From: Lachnospiraceae bacterium
GTDB lineage: Bacteria; Bacillota; Clostridia; Lachnospirales; Lachnospiraceae
DNA: 35,264 bases
Direction of reading: 5' to 3'
NCBI GenBank assembly: GCA_028693165.1
Contig: JAQUVX010000031.1
Span: forward strand, 1 to 35,264
Part shown: in pieces, positions 8,148 to 16,366 of the stretch
Numbering within the stretch: position 1 is the stretch's first letter
Layout of the letters: every line of letters begins with the position of its first letter
Position numbers and translations under genes: made by a program
The notes under the pieces: model-generated
Databases searched by the model: none
What the model saw: the letters and a program-made list of their open reading frames with translations, nothing else
Told to the model about the DNA's origin: nothing

Positions 8148-9218
8148 TTATCTCGCTTGCTCTGCCGCCATCTTTTCCAGTTCTCCGCGCAGTGCCTGCA
8201 AAAGATCCCGCTCCGGGATCTTCCTGATCACTTCACCTTTTCGAATCAGCAGCCCTTCTCCGATTCCGCCGGCGACACCAAGATCTGCCTCGCGCGCCTC
8301 GCCAGGTCCGTTGACCACGCAGCCCATCACGGCAACCTTGATATCCAGCTGGTCAAACTCGGTTGCCATCGTCTCCACCTGATTCGCCAGACCGATCAGG
8401 TCAATCTTCGTCCGTCCGCAGGTCGGACAGGACACGACCTCAATCCCGCCTTTCCGAAGGCCCAGGGTACGCAGAATCAGCTTTGCCGACTTGATCTCTT
8501 CCAGCGGGTCACCCGTCAGAGAGACCCGGATGGTATCTCCGATTCCCTGATTCAGGATGATGCCCAGTCCGACCGAGGATTTGATATTGCCGGAAATCAA
8601 AGTTCCCGCTTCCGTGATCCCCACATGCAGCGGATACGTCGTTTTCCTGCTAATCAGCTCATGGGCGCGCACGCACATCATCACATCGGAGGATTTGATG
8701 CTGATGACCAGATTGTCATAGCCAAGCTCCTCGATCAGCGCCACCTTTTCCAGCGCACTCTCCACGATGCCCTCTGCCGTCACACCGCCGTATTTCTCGA
8801 TCAGCGGCTTTTCCAGGGAACCGCTGTTGACACCGACACGGATCGGAATCTGATACGCCTTCGCCTTCTCCACAACGGCCTGCACGCGTTCCCGCGCTCC
8901 GATATTGCCCGGATTGATGCGGATCTTGTCTGCCCCGCACTCCATGGCCGCAATCGCCAGACGGTAATCAAAATGAATGTCTGCCACGATCGGAATATGG
9001 ATCCGTCGCTTGATCGCGCGAATGGCCTCTGCCGCCTCCATAGTCGGAACTGCCACACGGATAATATCACAGCCCGCCTGCTCCAGCTTCAGGATCTGCC
9101 CGACCGTTGCCTCGACGTCCTCCGTCTTTGTGTTGCACATGGACTGGATCAGGATCGGATTGCCGCCGCCGATCACCCGGTCCCCAATATGAATTTCTCT
9201 TGTTTTTCTACGTTCCAT
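8148..9218 (-). CDS. ispG: 4-hydroxy-3-methylbut-2-enyl diphosphate synthase (MEP pathway)
   Basis: Converts methylerythritol cyclodiphosphate to hydroxymethylbutenyl diphosphate, the sixth step of the MEP route to isoprenoids, using a [4Fe-4S] cluster and external electrons. The 356-residue length fits the short bacterial form. The N terminus has the barrel motif PILIQSMCNT, and the cluster ligands appear as SCPTCGRT plus MGCVVNGPGEA near the C terminus. It lies between rseP and polC. dxr, two genes upstream, serves the same pathway, and uppS further upstream uses the product. Confidence 0.97.
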   Translation of the reverse strand: MERRKTREIHIGDRVIGGGNPILIQSMCNTKTEDVEATVGQILKLEQAGCDIIRVAVPTMEAAEAIRAIKRRIHIPIVADIHFDYRLAIAAMECGADKIRINPGNIGARERVQAVVEKAKAYQIPIRVGVNSGSLEKPLIEKYGGVTAEGIVESALEKVALIEELGYDNLVISIKSSDVMMCVRAHELISRKTTYPLHVGITEAGTLISGNIKSSVGLGIILNQGIGDTIRVSLTGDPLEEIKSAKLILRTLGLRKGGIEVVSCPTCGRTKIDLIGLANQVETMATEFDQLDIKVAVMGCVVNGPGEAREADLGVAGGIGEGLLIRKGEVIRKIPERDLLQALRGELEKMAAEQAR

Positions 9219-9236
9219 CCCTTTTTCCTCTTCGGT

Positions 9237-10304
9237 TTACATCAGTTTTCGGATATCGTTGAACAGTACAAACACCATCAGGGTCATCAGAAGAATCATC
9301 CCCGCCATATGAACCATTCCCTCTTTTTCCGGATCAACTGGTTTGCCGCGCACAAGCTCAATCAGCAGAAACAACAGCCGCCCTCCGTCCAATGCCGGGA
9401 TCGGAAGCAGATTCATGATACCAAGGCTGGAGCTCAGAAGCAAAATCCAGTTGGAGATCACCAGAAGCATCGCACGCGGTCCGGCCTCTCTGCCCTCCTG
9501 CACGGTCTCGCCGACCATACTGACGATGCCGACCGGTCCGGTCACCGCATCATCGACCTTGATCTTCTTGCGCACCATCATGCCGATGCTGTCCAGGGTG
9601 GAAACCACGCAGTATTTTACTTCATAGGCACTGTAATGAATCAGTTCGCCCAGTCCCTTGATTTTTTCGTAGCCGCGAAACTGTACGCCCAGCAGATACG
9701 CCTGCCGCGTCTCATCAAATGCCGGCATCAGGGTCGCACTCCGCTTCTCAGCAGCACCGCCCGCAACCCACTCTCCCCCCGGCGGACGCTCATAGCGAAT
9801 CGTGATCTCATCGCCCGGATGGGTAAACGTATACAGCATGACATCGCGGTATGCCGTGATTCTGCGGTTGTTGATCCTTGTCAGCTTATCCCCCGCCTGC
9901 AGCCCGGCCTCCTGAGCCGGGGAGCCGTCGCTGACTCCATACAGAATCGGCGCATCGTGACCGATCTGAGCCACAATGACCATGGCAAACAGAAAAGCCA
10001 GAATAAAGTTAAATACCGGGCCGGCCGCGATGACCAGAATCCGGGACCAGACCGGTTTGCCGTTGAATGCCTTCGGATCCGGATTTTCCTGATCCTCTCC
10101 AATCATCATACAGGAGCCGCCAAAGGGCAGCGCCTTGATGGAATAGCGGGTTTCTCCGCGCTCGAAGCTGAAAAGCCGGGGACCCATGCCGATGGAAAAC
10201 TCCACCACACCGATCCCGTTTAACTTTGCCAGCAAAAAATGTCCAAATTCGTGAACCAGCACGATCACTCCGAAGAGCAATATCGCTGCCAGAATGTTCA
10301 GCAA
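9237..10304 (-). CDS. rseP: RseP-type site-2 membrane metalloprotease
   Basis: Intramembrane zinc protease that cuts membrane-bound regulators and leftover signal peptides. The catalytic HEFGH is at residues 18-22 in the first membrane helix. A PDZ domain with GLQAGDKLTRINN follows in the middle, and the third zinc ligand lies in NLLPIPALDGG near the C terminus. The start is a TTG at 10304, one base after the dxr stop codon. It is supported by AGGTGG just upstream and by the protein beginning where the family normally does. This tight junction suggests translational coupling with dxr. Confidence 0.95.
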   Translation of the reverse strand: MLNILAAILLFGVIVLVHEFGHFLLAKLNGIGVVEFSIGMGPRLFSFERGETRYSIKALPFGGSCMMIGEDQENPDPKAFNGKPVWSRILVIAAGPVFNFILAFLFAMVIVAQIGHDAPILYGVSDGSPAQEAGLQAGDKLTRINNRRITAYRDVMLYTFTHPGDEITIRYERPPGGEWVAGGAAEKRSATLMPAFDETRQAYLLGVQFRGYEKIKGLGELIHYSAYEVKYCVVSTLDSIGMMVRKKIKVDDAVTGPVGIVSMVGETVQEGREAGPRAMLLVISNWILLLSSSLGIMNLLPIPALDGGRLLFLLIELVRGKPVDPEKEGMVHMAGMILLMTLMVFVLFNDIRKLM

Positions 10305-10305
10305 A

Positions 10306-11448
10306 TTACCACCTGCTTTCTATATAATCGTATGCTTCCTGCTCTGCGGCCAGAATCTGCTCCACATTCGGGTTCTCTTTCACCTCATGGTGGATCATGG
10401 CTCCCTCGATCATGTCGATGATCTTCAGATAGGAAATTTCCTTTTTCAAAAATTTGTCCACGGCATATTCATTGGCCGCATTGTAGACGGTCGGAAGCGT
10501 ACCGCCCCGCGTACCGGCCTCATAAGCCAGCTTCAGTCCCCAGAACACGTCCATGTCCGGTGCCTCAAAGGTGATCTGCTTAAGCTTTGCAAAATCCAGC
10601 CGATCCCCCGGCAGATCTCTGCGTTCCGGGTAATAGAGTGCATACTGAATCGGCAGCTTCATGTCCGGCGTTCCAAGCTGCGCAATCACAGCGCCGTCCT
10701 CAAACTCCACCATGGAATGAATCACGCTCTGCGGCTGAACCACCACCTGCACCTGATCCATCTCCACGCCGAACAGCCAGCGGGCCTCCATCACTTCCAG
10801 ACCCTTGTTGACCATCGTGGAGGAATCAATCGTAATCTTTCTTCCCATGGACCAGTTCGGGTGCTTCAAGGCATCCTCGACCTGCACCCCTTCCAGGCGC
10901 TCCCGCGTCCAGCCGCGGAACGGTCCGCCGGAAGCCGTCAGAAGAATCTTATGAATCTTCTTGTAATCTTCTCCGTTAAGGCTCTGGAAAATGGCACTGT
11001 GCTCGCTGTCCACCGGCAGAATACGAACCTGTTTTTCCCGTGCCAGCGGCATGATGATATGGCCTGCCGTCACAAGTGTCTCCTTGTTCGCCAGCGCAAT
11101 ATCCTTTCCAGCCTCCATGGCGGCAATCGTTGGACGGATCCCGATCATGCCGACAATCGCCGTCACCACGATCTCCGCCTGCGGCTCCGTCGCCACCTCT
11201 AACAGGCCCTCCATGCCGGAGGTCACCTTTACGTCCAGATCGGCAACCGCAGTCGCAAGCTCCCGCGCCTTCTTCTCATCCCAGACACATACCAGTGCCG
11301 GGTGAAATCTGCGGATCTGCTCTTCCAGCAGCTTGATGTTGCTTCCCGCCGCCAGCGCCGTTACCTGTATATCCTGATTGTATTCCACCACTTCCAGGGT
11401 CTGCGTACCGATAGAACCAGTCGAACCCAGAATCGCAATTTTCTTCAT
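10306..11448 (-). CDS. dxr: 1-deoxy-D-xylulose 5-phosphate reductoisomerase (MEP pathway)
   Basis: Turns deoxyxylulose 5-phosphate into methylerythritol 4-phosphate with NADPH, the first committed MEP step. The 380 residues have the NADPH-binding motif GSTGSIGTQTL at residues 8-18, the metal and substrate motif PVDSEHSAIFQ, and the downstream segment IDSSTMVNKG. These are all in the expected order for a full-length enzyme. It sits between cdsA (17 bases upstream) and rseP (1-base gap) in the same operon as ispG. Confidence 0.98.
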   Translation of the reverse strand: MKKIAILGSTGSIGTQTLEVVEYNQDIQVTALAAGSNIKLLEEQIRRFHPALVCVWDEKKARELATAVADLDVKVTSGMEGLLEVATEPQAEIVVTAIVGMIGIRPTIAAMEAGKDIALANKETLVTAGHIIMPLAREKQVRILPVDSEHSAIFQSLNGEDYKKIHKILLTASGGPFRGWTRERLEGVQVEDALKHPNWSMGRKITIDSSTMVNKGLEVMEARWLFGVEMDQVQVVVQPQSVIHSMVEFEDGAVIAQLGTPDMKLPIQYALYYPERRDLPGDRLDFAKLKQITFEAPDMDVFWGLKLAYEAGTRGGTLPTVYNAANEYAVDKFLKKEISYLKIIDMIEGAMIHHEVKENPNVEQILAAEQEAYDYIESRW

Positions 11449-11466
11449 CCCGTATTCCTCACTCTT

Positions 11467-12267
11467 TTATCGCAAAAATGTCACAGCGAAAAAAATCGCC
11501 GGAGCCGTGAACAGTACACTGTCAAAACGGTCGAGAATCCCGCCATGTCCCGGAATCAGATGCCCGTAGTCCTTGATATCATGGTTCCGCTTGATCGCAG
11601 AGGCCGCCAGATCACCGATCTGGGAAATCACCGCCGCAATCGCACAGGCGATAGAGCACGCAGCCTGCGGGCTGGTCAGCTCCGTCATGCGGCCGCCAAA
11701 CAACGTCGCATAGCCAAAGCCCAGAAGTGCCGCACCCACCACGCCGCCCACAGCCCCCTCGATGGATTTCTTGGGACTTAAAACCGGGGCCAGACGGTGT
11801 TTTCCGAACAGCATACCAACGCAGTACGCACTGGTATCACAGCCCCAGGAGCTGATAAAGATCAGCCAGACGAGATACCGTCCGTCTGCCATGACCCGTA
11901 CCTGATACAGATACGAAAGCATCACCGCCACATAAAACACCCCGAAAAAAGCGGCTGTCACCTCTTCCGTCTTGTACTTCGGAAACGTCACCACATACAG
12001 TCCCATAAGCACCATCAGAGCCGCAATCGCCATCAGCGTCACGTATTTCTGACCATCAAACCAGACCAGGCCATAGTAGGAAACCGCCGTCAGATATCCC
12101 ACGATTCCCATGGGATTTTTCTCGATCTTCATGACCCGGTATAATTCAAACAGACCAATCAGTGAAATCAGCCCCGTCGTCACATACAGAAGCGGACCTC
12201 CGGACCCTACTATTATGATAGCAAAAATGACCAGAATAATACCACTTACCAACCGCTTTGTAAACAT
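11467..12267 (-). CDS. cdsA: Phosphatidate cytidylyltransferase (CDP-diacylglycerol synthase)
   Basis: Makes CDP-diacylglycerol from phosphatidate and CTP, the branch point to all phospholipid head groups. It is an integral membrane protein of 266 residues made mostly of hydrophobic helices. The family signature lies at the C terminus: SAIKRN, then KDYGHLIPGHGG and LDRFDS, which include the metal-binding acidic and basic residues. It directly follows uppS with a 16-base gap and precedes dxr. Confidence 0.96.
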   Translation of the reverse strand: MFTKRLVSGIILVIFAIIIVGSGGPLLYVTTGLISLIGLFELYRVMKIEKNPMGIVGYLTAVSYYGLVWFDGQKYVTLMAIAALMVLMGLYVVTFPKYKTEEVTAAFFGVFYVAVMLSYLYQVRVMADGRYLVWLIFISSWGCDTSAYCVGMLFGKHRLAPVLSPKKSIEGAVGGVVGAALLGFGYATLFGGRMTELTSPQAACSIACAIAAVISQIGDLAASAIKRNHDIKDYGHLIPGHGGILDRFDSVLFTAPAIFFAVTFLR

Positions 12268-12283
12268 AACGGCCCTCCTTCAT

Positions 12284-13006
12284 CTACTTGACTCCGCCAT
12301 ATCTCCGTTCGCGCCCGTTGTATGCGCTGATCGCCTTTTGAAGCTCTGTCTCGTCAAAATCCGGCCAGAGACAATCCGTCACATAAATCTCCGTGTAGGC
12401 CAGCTGCCACAGCAGGTAATTGGACAGGCGCAGTTCCCCGCTTGTCCGAATCAGCAGATCCGGATCCGGCATATCTGCGGTATCCAGATAGGAAGCAATC
12501 ATAGCTTCCGTGATCGCCTGCGGATCCTGTTTCCCGTCCGCACAGTCTGCCGCCAGCTTTTTGACCGCTCTGGTAATCTCATCCCGGCCTCCGTAATTCA
12601 CCGCAATCACAAAGGTCAGTCCGGTGTTGTCTTTCGTCTCAGATTCCAGACGGTTCAGCCCCTCAATAATGTCCCTGTCAAAGCGCGTCCGGTCACCGAT
12701 CATCCTGACGCGGACATTGTTGGCCTTCGCGATCTTCAAAAGGCGGACCATATAATAGCGGAACAGCTGCATCAGCGCGCCAACCTCCTCGGAGGAACGT
12801 TTCCAGTTCTCCGTGGAAAATCCGTATACGGTCAAATATTCGATGCCAAGCCGCGCCGCGATCTCAACGGTCTTCTCCACCGTCACACAGCCTTCCTTGT
12901 GGCCCATGGTGCGGGGCAGTCCGCGCTTCTTCGCCCAGCGGCCATTGCCGTCCAGAATAAGCGCAACGTGTTTTGGAATTACCATACCCTGTCGGTTCTC
13001 GTCCAT
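12284..13006 (-). CDS. uppS: Isoprenyl transferase (undecaprenyl diphosphate synthase)
   Basis: Condenses farnesyl diphosphate with isopentenyl units to the C55 lipid carrier used for cell wall building. The conserved ILDGNGRWAKKRG at the N terminus gives the catalytic Asp and diphosphate-binding residues, followed by GHKEG and YGFSTENW. The C-terminal LLIRTSGELRLSNYLLWQ motif is complete. The length of 240 residues is normal. The ATG at 13006 has GGAGG 7 bases upstream. A hairpin lies in the 69-base gap after frr. Confidence 0.97.
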   Translation of the reverse strand: MDENRQGMVIPKHVALILDGNGRWAKKRGLPRTMGHKEGCVTVEKTVEIAARLGIEYLTVYGFSTENWKRSSEEVGALMQLFRYYMVRLLKIAKANNVRVRMIGDRTRFDRDIIEGLNRLESETKDNTGLTFVIAVNYGGRDEITRAVKKLAADCADGKQDPQAITEAMIASYLDTADMPDPDLLIRTSGELRLSNYLLWQLAYTEIYVTDCLWPDFDETELQKAISAYNGRERRYGGVK

Positions 13007-13029
13007 ATCATTCCTCCATACATAACAGT

Positions 13030-13053
13030 GGGACAGGAATCTCCCCCTGTCCC
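13030..13053 (-). repeat. Inverted repeat between frr and uppS
   Basis: GGGACAGG (13030-13037) and CCTGTCCC (13046-13053) form a perfect 8-bp stem with an 8-base loop in the only sizeable gap of the operon. No T run follows on the minus strand, so it is more likely an mRNA stability or processing hairpin than a terminator. Confidence 0.55.
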
Positions 13054-13075
13054 CTCAAGCGCGTTCTTTATCCCG

Positions 13076-13630
13076 TTAGACGGTCATGATTTCTTTGGTC
13101 TTGGATTCGATTGCCGCATCAATTTTTTCAATCATCTTGTCTGTAATCTTCTGGATCTTGTCCTCACCGAGGCTCAGATCATCCTCGGAAATCTCACCGG
13201 ACTTCTCCAGCTTTTTAAATACATCGTTGGCATCCCGACGGATGTTGCGCACAGCAACCTTGGTGCCTTCGCCTTTTTTCTTGACATCCTTCGCAAGATC
13301 TTTTCTGCGTTCCTCTGTCAGCTCCGGGAAAACGAGGCGGATCACATTGCCGTCATTGGTCGGATTGATGCCGAGATCAGAGGTCTGAATCGCTTTTTCC
13401 ACTGCCTTTAACAGAGCCTTGTCCCACGGCTGAATCACGATCATGCGGGCTTCCGGCACACTTAAGTTCCCTACCTGCTGAATCGGGGTTGGCGTTCCGT
13501 AGTAATCAACCTTGATCTTGTCCAGCACATGCGGGTTCGCACGGCCTGCACGGATCGTACCGAAATCCTCCAGAAGCACCTCCAGAGATTTGTTCATCTT
13601 GTCTTCATATACCTTTAATCTGTCCTGCAT
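13076..13630 (-). CDS. frr: Ribosome recycling factor
   Basis: Works with EF-G to split the ribosome after termination. The 184-residue protein has the family's usual length, two-domain layout and motifs: the N-terminal helix with LEDFGTIRAGRANPHVLDKI and the hinge-region YGTPTPIQQVGNLSVPEAR. The C-terminal helix is highly charged, as expected. The ATG follows GGAGGG. The gene lies 12 bases after pyrH, its usual neighbour. Confidence 0.98.
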   Translation of the reverse strand: MQDRLKVYEDKMNKSLEVLLEDFGTIRAGRANPHVLDKIKVDYYGTPTPIQQVGNLSVPEARMIVIQPWDKALLKAVEKAIQTSDLGINPTNDGNVIRLVFPELTEERRKDLAKDVKKKGEGTKVAVRNIRRDANDVFKKLEKSGEISEDDLSLGEDKIQKITDKMIEKIDAAIESKTKEIMTV

Positions 13631-13642
13631 AATACCCTCCTG

Positions 13643-14347
13643 TTAGTTCACGGTCACGATCGTGCCGTTAATTTTGCCCTGCATCGCATTTGCAATGCTG
13701 TCCTTCTCATTCAGATCAAACACTGCCATCGGCATCTTGTGCTCCATGCACATGATGGAAGCGGTCAGATCCACAACTGCAAGCTGCTTGTCGATCACTT
13801 CCTGAATGCTGATGGTGTCATATTTCTTTGCCTCCGGATTCTTCGCCGGATCACTGTCGTATACGCCGTCAATGGACTTCGCAAGCAGAATGCAGTCCGC
13901 GTCCATCTCGACCGCCCGCAGCGTAATCCCGGTATCGGTAGAGAAATATGGATGTCCCGTACCTCCCGCAAAGAACACGACCATGCCTTTTTCAAAATAT
14001 TTATTAGCGCGGTCCTTGGAAAACAGCTTTGTCATGGAACCGCACTCAAACGGTGTCAGAATCTGCGTCGTCATCCCTGCATTCCGAAAAATCTCGGATA
14101 CATAGATGCAGTTCATCACCGTCGCCAGCATGCCGATCTGATCCGCCTTGGTACGGTCGATGGCCTCGCTGGTGCGTCCTCTCCAGAAGTTTCCGCCCCC
14201 GATGACGATTCCCACCTGAACACCGGCATCCACAGAAATCCTGACCTGTCTTGCAACCTCTTTCACCGTCGCTTCGTCAAATCCGGTCTTCTTCTGCCCG
14301 GCCAGTGCCTCGCCGCTTAATTTCAAAAAAACTCGATTCATTTTCAT
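13643..14347 (-). CDS. pyrH: UMP kinase
   Basis: Phosphorylates UMP to UDP in pyrimidine nucleotide synthesis. The 234-residue protein has the amino-acid-kinase fold with LKLSGEAL at the N terminus, the nucleotide-binding GGGNFWRGR, and AGGTGHPYFSTDT near residue 130. AGGAGA lies 8 bases before the ATG. In related bacteria pyrH directly follows tsf; here tsf lies about 14 kb upstream. It is now the first gene of its operon and should need its own promoter. Confidence 0.98.
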   Translation of the reverse strand: MKMNRVFLKLSGEALAGQKKTGFDEATVKEVARQVRISVDAGVQVGIVIGGGNFWRGRTSEAIDRTKADQIGMLATVMNCIYVSEIFRNAGMTTQILTPFECGSMTKLFSKDRANKYFEKGMVVFFAGGTGHPYFSTDTGITLRAVEMDADCILLAKSIDGVYDSDPAKNPEAKKYDTISIQEVIDKQLAVVDLTASIMCMEHKMPMAVFDLNEKDSIANAMQGKINGTIVTVN

Positions 14348-14383
14348 GGAACAGTTCTCCTATTGTGTCGTTATTATGTGGTT

Positions 14384-14412
14384 ATCATACCACATCTTGT
14401 AGGTTTTGAAAA
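14384..14412 (-). promoter_or_regulatory. Candidate promoter of the pyrH operon
   Basis: TTTTCA (14412-14407), a 17-base spacer and TATGAT (14389-14384) lie at the end of the phosphopantetheinyl transferase gene, about 35-65 bases before the pyrH start. The -35 box matches at only four of six positions. The small inverted repeat TGTGGT/ACCACA overlaps the -10 region. Confidence 0.35.
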
Positions 14413-15068
14413 GAGAAAAAAACTTCGTCCCCGGCTTCCCGGATGTCTCCTGCGGCACAGACCGCAGCACGATATCCGCTCAGGGAAAACTCGTAAAGCG
14501 CATAGTCTGCGCACCTTCCATCCACGGTCAGCCGCGCCGGTGCCTCTCCCAGATGAATGCAGAAGCGGTTTAAGGGAAAATGGGTTCCCTCGCCCGTCAC
14601 CTTCAAAAAGCTCTCCTTCAGTGTCCAGATGCGAAAGAACCGATCCGTGCGCTCCTCAGACGTGACGCCCTTTGCAACAAATTGCTGTTCCTCCGGGCAG
14701 AAAAAGCGATCCGCCACCCGGAAGGACGCCGTTTTCTTCTGCTCCACATCACAGCCGATTTCGCGGTCCGAAAAGACTGCCATGGCAAGTGTCCCCGAAT
14801 GGGACAGATTGAAATGAAGGCCGGGATGTTCCGGCAGATAGGGCTTTCCATTCGCTCCGCAGGCAATCTGCACCGTACGCTCCCGCAGACCATAGGCCCC
14901 AAGTCCCTGATCCAGCAGCAGCCCTGCACCCAGAGACAGCTTTTTATCTTTTTCAAAACGCATTGCGGCGATTTTTGCCTGCCGTACATCCGACAGACGC
15001 GCAGCGGCAGCCTGGAATTGTTCCGGCGTTATGCCGCCCACATCCAGCAGGGATACTCTGATCATCAT
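14385..15068 (-). CDS. Sfp-type 4'-phosphopantetheinyl transferase
   Basis: Moves the phosphopantetheine arm of CoA onto a serine of carrier proteins (acyl carrier or nonribosomal peptide/polyketide carriers). The 227-residue length and motifs fit the Sfp group rather than the short AcpS group: HFNLSHSG, the magnesium-binding IGCDVEQ, and FRIWTLKESFLKVTGEG. Two ATG codons are adjacent; the first follows AGGAGG closely. It has its own promoter with an inverted repeat and lies between the molybdenum genes and pyrH. No carrier protein or synthase is in the window, so its target is unknown. Confidence 0.92.
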   Translation of the reverse strand: MMIRVSLLDVGGITPEQFQAAAARLSDVRQAKIAAMRFEKDKKLSLGAGLLLDQGLGAYGLRERTVQIACGANGKPYLPEHPGLHFNLSHSGTLAMAVFSDREIGCDVEQKKTASFRVADRFFCPEEQQFVAKGVTSEERTDRFFRIWTLKESFLKVTGEGTHFPLNRFCIHLGEAPARLTVDGRCADYALYEFSLSGYRAAVCAAGDIREAGDEVFFSFQNLQDVV

Positions 15069-15084
15069 GTTCCTCCTGTTGCTT

Positions 15085-15112
15085 TTGACTCATCTCATGC
15101 TTTCTGAGTCAA
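15085..15112 (-). promoter_or_regulatory. Inverted repeat after the phosphopantetheinyl transferase -10 box (possible operator)
   Basis: TTGACTCA (15085-15092) and TGAGTCAA (15105-15112) are perfect 8-bp arms 12 bases apart. The upstream arm touches the -10 box, so a bound dimeric regulator would block transcription at the start site. The regulator is unknown. Confidence 0.45.
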
Positions 15113-15140
15113 TTATAACACGTTTTCATCATAATGTAAA
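15112..15140 (-). promoter_or_regulatory. Promoter of the phosphopantetheinyl transferase gene
   Basis: The minus strand has -35 TTTACA (15140-15135), a 17-base spacer and a perfect -10 TATAAT (15117-15112). The start would lie about 40 bases before the ATG at 15068. This shows the gene is expressed separately from the molybdenum operon upstream. Confidence 0.75.
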
Positions 15141-15378
15141 AATATGGGAGCTCTTTGCGTGCTTTGAGTGTTTCAGCTCGAAATAACAGATTCCGGAAAT
15201 GCGAAATGACCGGTCGGGGAACCGGTCATTTCAGGAGAAGGTATTACTTGGGGTGTTGCAAAAACTTATATAATGTATTGGGGGGGGTTACGTCTATTAT
15301 AATAGCATACCCTTCTCTGAAAGTGTGCACAAAGATTCATTTTGAATTAATATGATTTTGGATATTTTTTATAAAAGC
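15141..15378. other. Non-coding gap after xdhC with a G8 run
   Basis: With its flanks this is the largest gene-free stretch in the window (310 bases between xdhC and the transferase). I see no convincing gene. It holds a perfect 12-bp inverted repeat (15203-15232), a run of eight G (15280-15287) and A/T-rich segments with isolated TATAAT-like boxes on both strands but no matching -35 box. Confidence 0.5.
15203..15232. repeat. Perfect 12-bp inverted repeat downstream of the molybdenum operon
   Basis: GAAATGACCGGT (15203-15214) and ACCGGTCATTTC (15221-15232) form a 12-bp stem with a 6-base loop. Its place after xdhC suggests an end-of-operon hairpin, but neither strand has a T run after it. 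It could instead protect the mRNA 3' end or bind a protein. Confidence 0.6.
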
Positions 15379-16341
15379 TCATCTCCGGCCATGTCCCGCA
15401 CGCACCCAGATCAGTTCTCCTGCAATGCTGACCGCAATCTCCGCCGGGGTCTGCGCATGAATGGCGGTCCCGATCGGCATATGACAGGACTGGATCTGCT
15501 CCGGCGAAAAGCCGTCTTCCAGAAGCTTATCGGTCACTGCGCGAATTTTGCTGCAACTGCCCATCACGCCAATGTAGCGCGGGTTCCTCGCAAGCGCCTG
15601 ACGCTGCACGTAGTAATCAAATTCATGCCCTCTTGTCATGATGCAGACATAATCCTGCGGGCCAATCTGCACCTGATCTCCGATCCGCTCCAGATTTCCA
15701 ACGATGGTCTGCTCCGCCGCCGGAAACACCTCCCGGTTGGCAAATTCCGGCCTGTCATCCATGACCACGCAGCGAAAGCCCACATGTGCCAGCAGGGGAA
15801 CCAGCTCCTGAGCCACATGACCGCCTCCGAATACATAGACAAGCCCGGCCTGCACAAGCTGTTCCACATAGCGTGCTGTCCCCTCCATATCCAGTTCTGC
15901 ATCCTGCTGCTGACAAAGCTTCATCGTCCAGCGGGAGGGGTCCGTAAGATCCAAAACGATCCATCGGTCCTCATTCTGATCCAGCGCCGAAAGGATCTCT
16001 TCGCAGAGCCGCAGCATATCCGAATCTGTCCCATCCACATACTGGAAAAACACCTGTACCGTTCCGCCGCACACCATTCCGATCTCTGCCGCATTTCGGT
16101 TTGACAGAGAAAATGACTCAAGGAAGGAACATTTCCCGGAAAAAGCCGCCTTCGCACGCTGCAGCGCGCGATACTCCACTGCCCCGCCGCCGATGGTTCC
16201 CTGCGTTTTGCCGTCCGGGCAGACCAGCATCCTTGCCCCGGCCCCACGCGGTGTCGAACCGGTGCTTGCAACGATGGTCACCAGAACCGCCGCTTCCTTC
16301 CTTCGCAGATGTGTATACAATGTCTCAAATAGCTGTCTCAA
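15379..16341 (-). CDS. xdhC: XdhC-family molybdenum hydroxylase maturation factor
   Basis: Family members bind the molybdenum cofactor and help add the terminal sulfur before it enters xanthine dehydrogenase-type enzymes. The N-terminal XdhC/CoxI domain has GSTPRGAGARML and TIGGGAVEY. The C-terminal Rossmann domain starts with VYVFGGGHVAQEL (about residue 195). The 320-residue length is normal. The start is a TTG at 16341, preceded by AGGGGGAAG at a slightly long distance; no ATG lies near the expected N terminus. It is the last gene of the molybdenum operon, 25 bases after modC. No hydroxylase subunit is in the window. Confidence 0.88.
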   Translation of the reverse strand: MRQLFETLYTHLRRKEAAVLVTIVASTGSTPRGAGARMLVCPDGKTQGTIGGGAVEYRALQRAKAAFSGKCSFLESFSLSNRNAAEIGMVCGGTVQVFFQYVDGTDSDMLRLCEEILSALDQNEDRWIVLDLTDPSRWTMKLCQQQDAELDMEGTARYVEQLVQAGLVYVFGGGHVAQELVPLLAHVGFRCVVMDDRPEFANREVFPAAEQTIVGNLERIGDQVQIGPQDYVCIMTRGHEFDYYVQRQALARNPRYIGVMGSCSKIRAVTDKLLEDGFSPEQIQSCHMPIGTAIHAQTPAEIAVSIAGELIWVRAGHGRR

Positions 16342-16366
16342 TTTGTTTTCTTCCCCCTGTATCTTC

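Noticed and set aside
8157-10223. Plus-strand open frame of 688 codons opposite ispG and rseP
   Set aside because: It starts with TTG without a ribosome binding site, spans two well-supported genes on the other strand, and its His/Arg/Gln-rich translation matches no family. It is an antisense shadow of high-GC coding sequence.
12110-13411. Plus-strand open frame of 433 codons opposite cdsA, uppS and frr
   Set aside because: It lies fully antisense to three clear genes and has no recognisable domain.
15155-15355. 66-codon plus-strand frame in the gap after xdhC
   Set aside because: It has no ribosome binding site, runs through the palindrome and the G8 run, and its translation resembles no protein.
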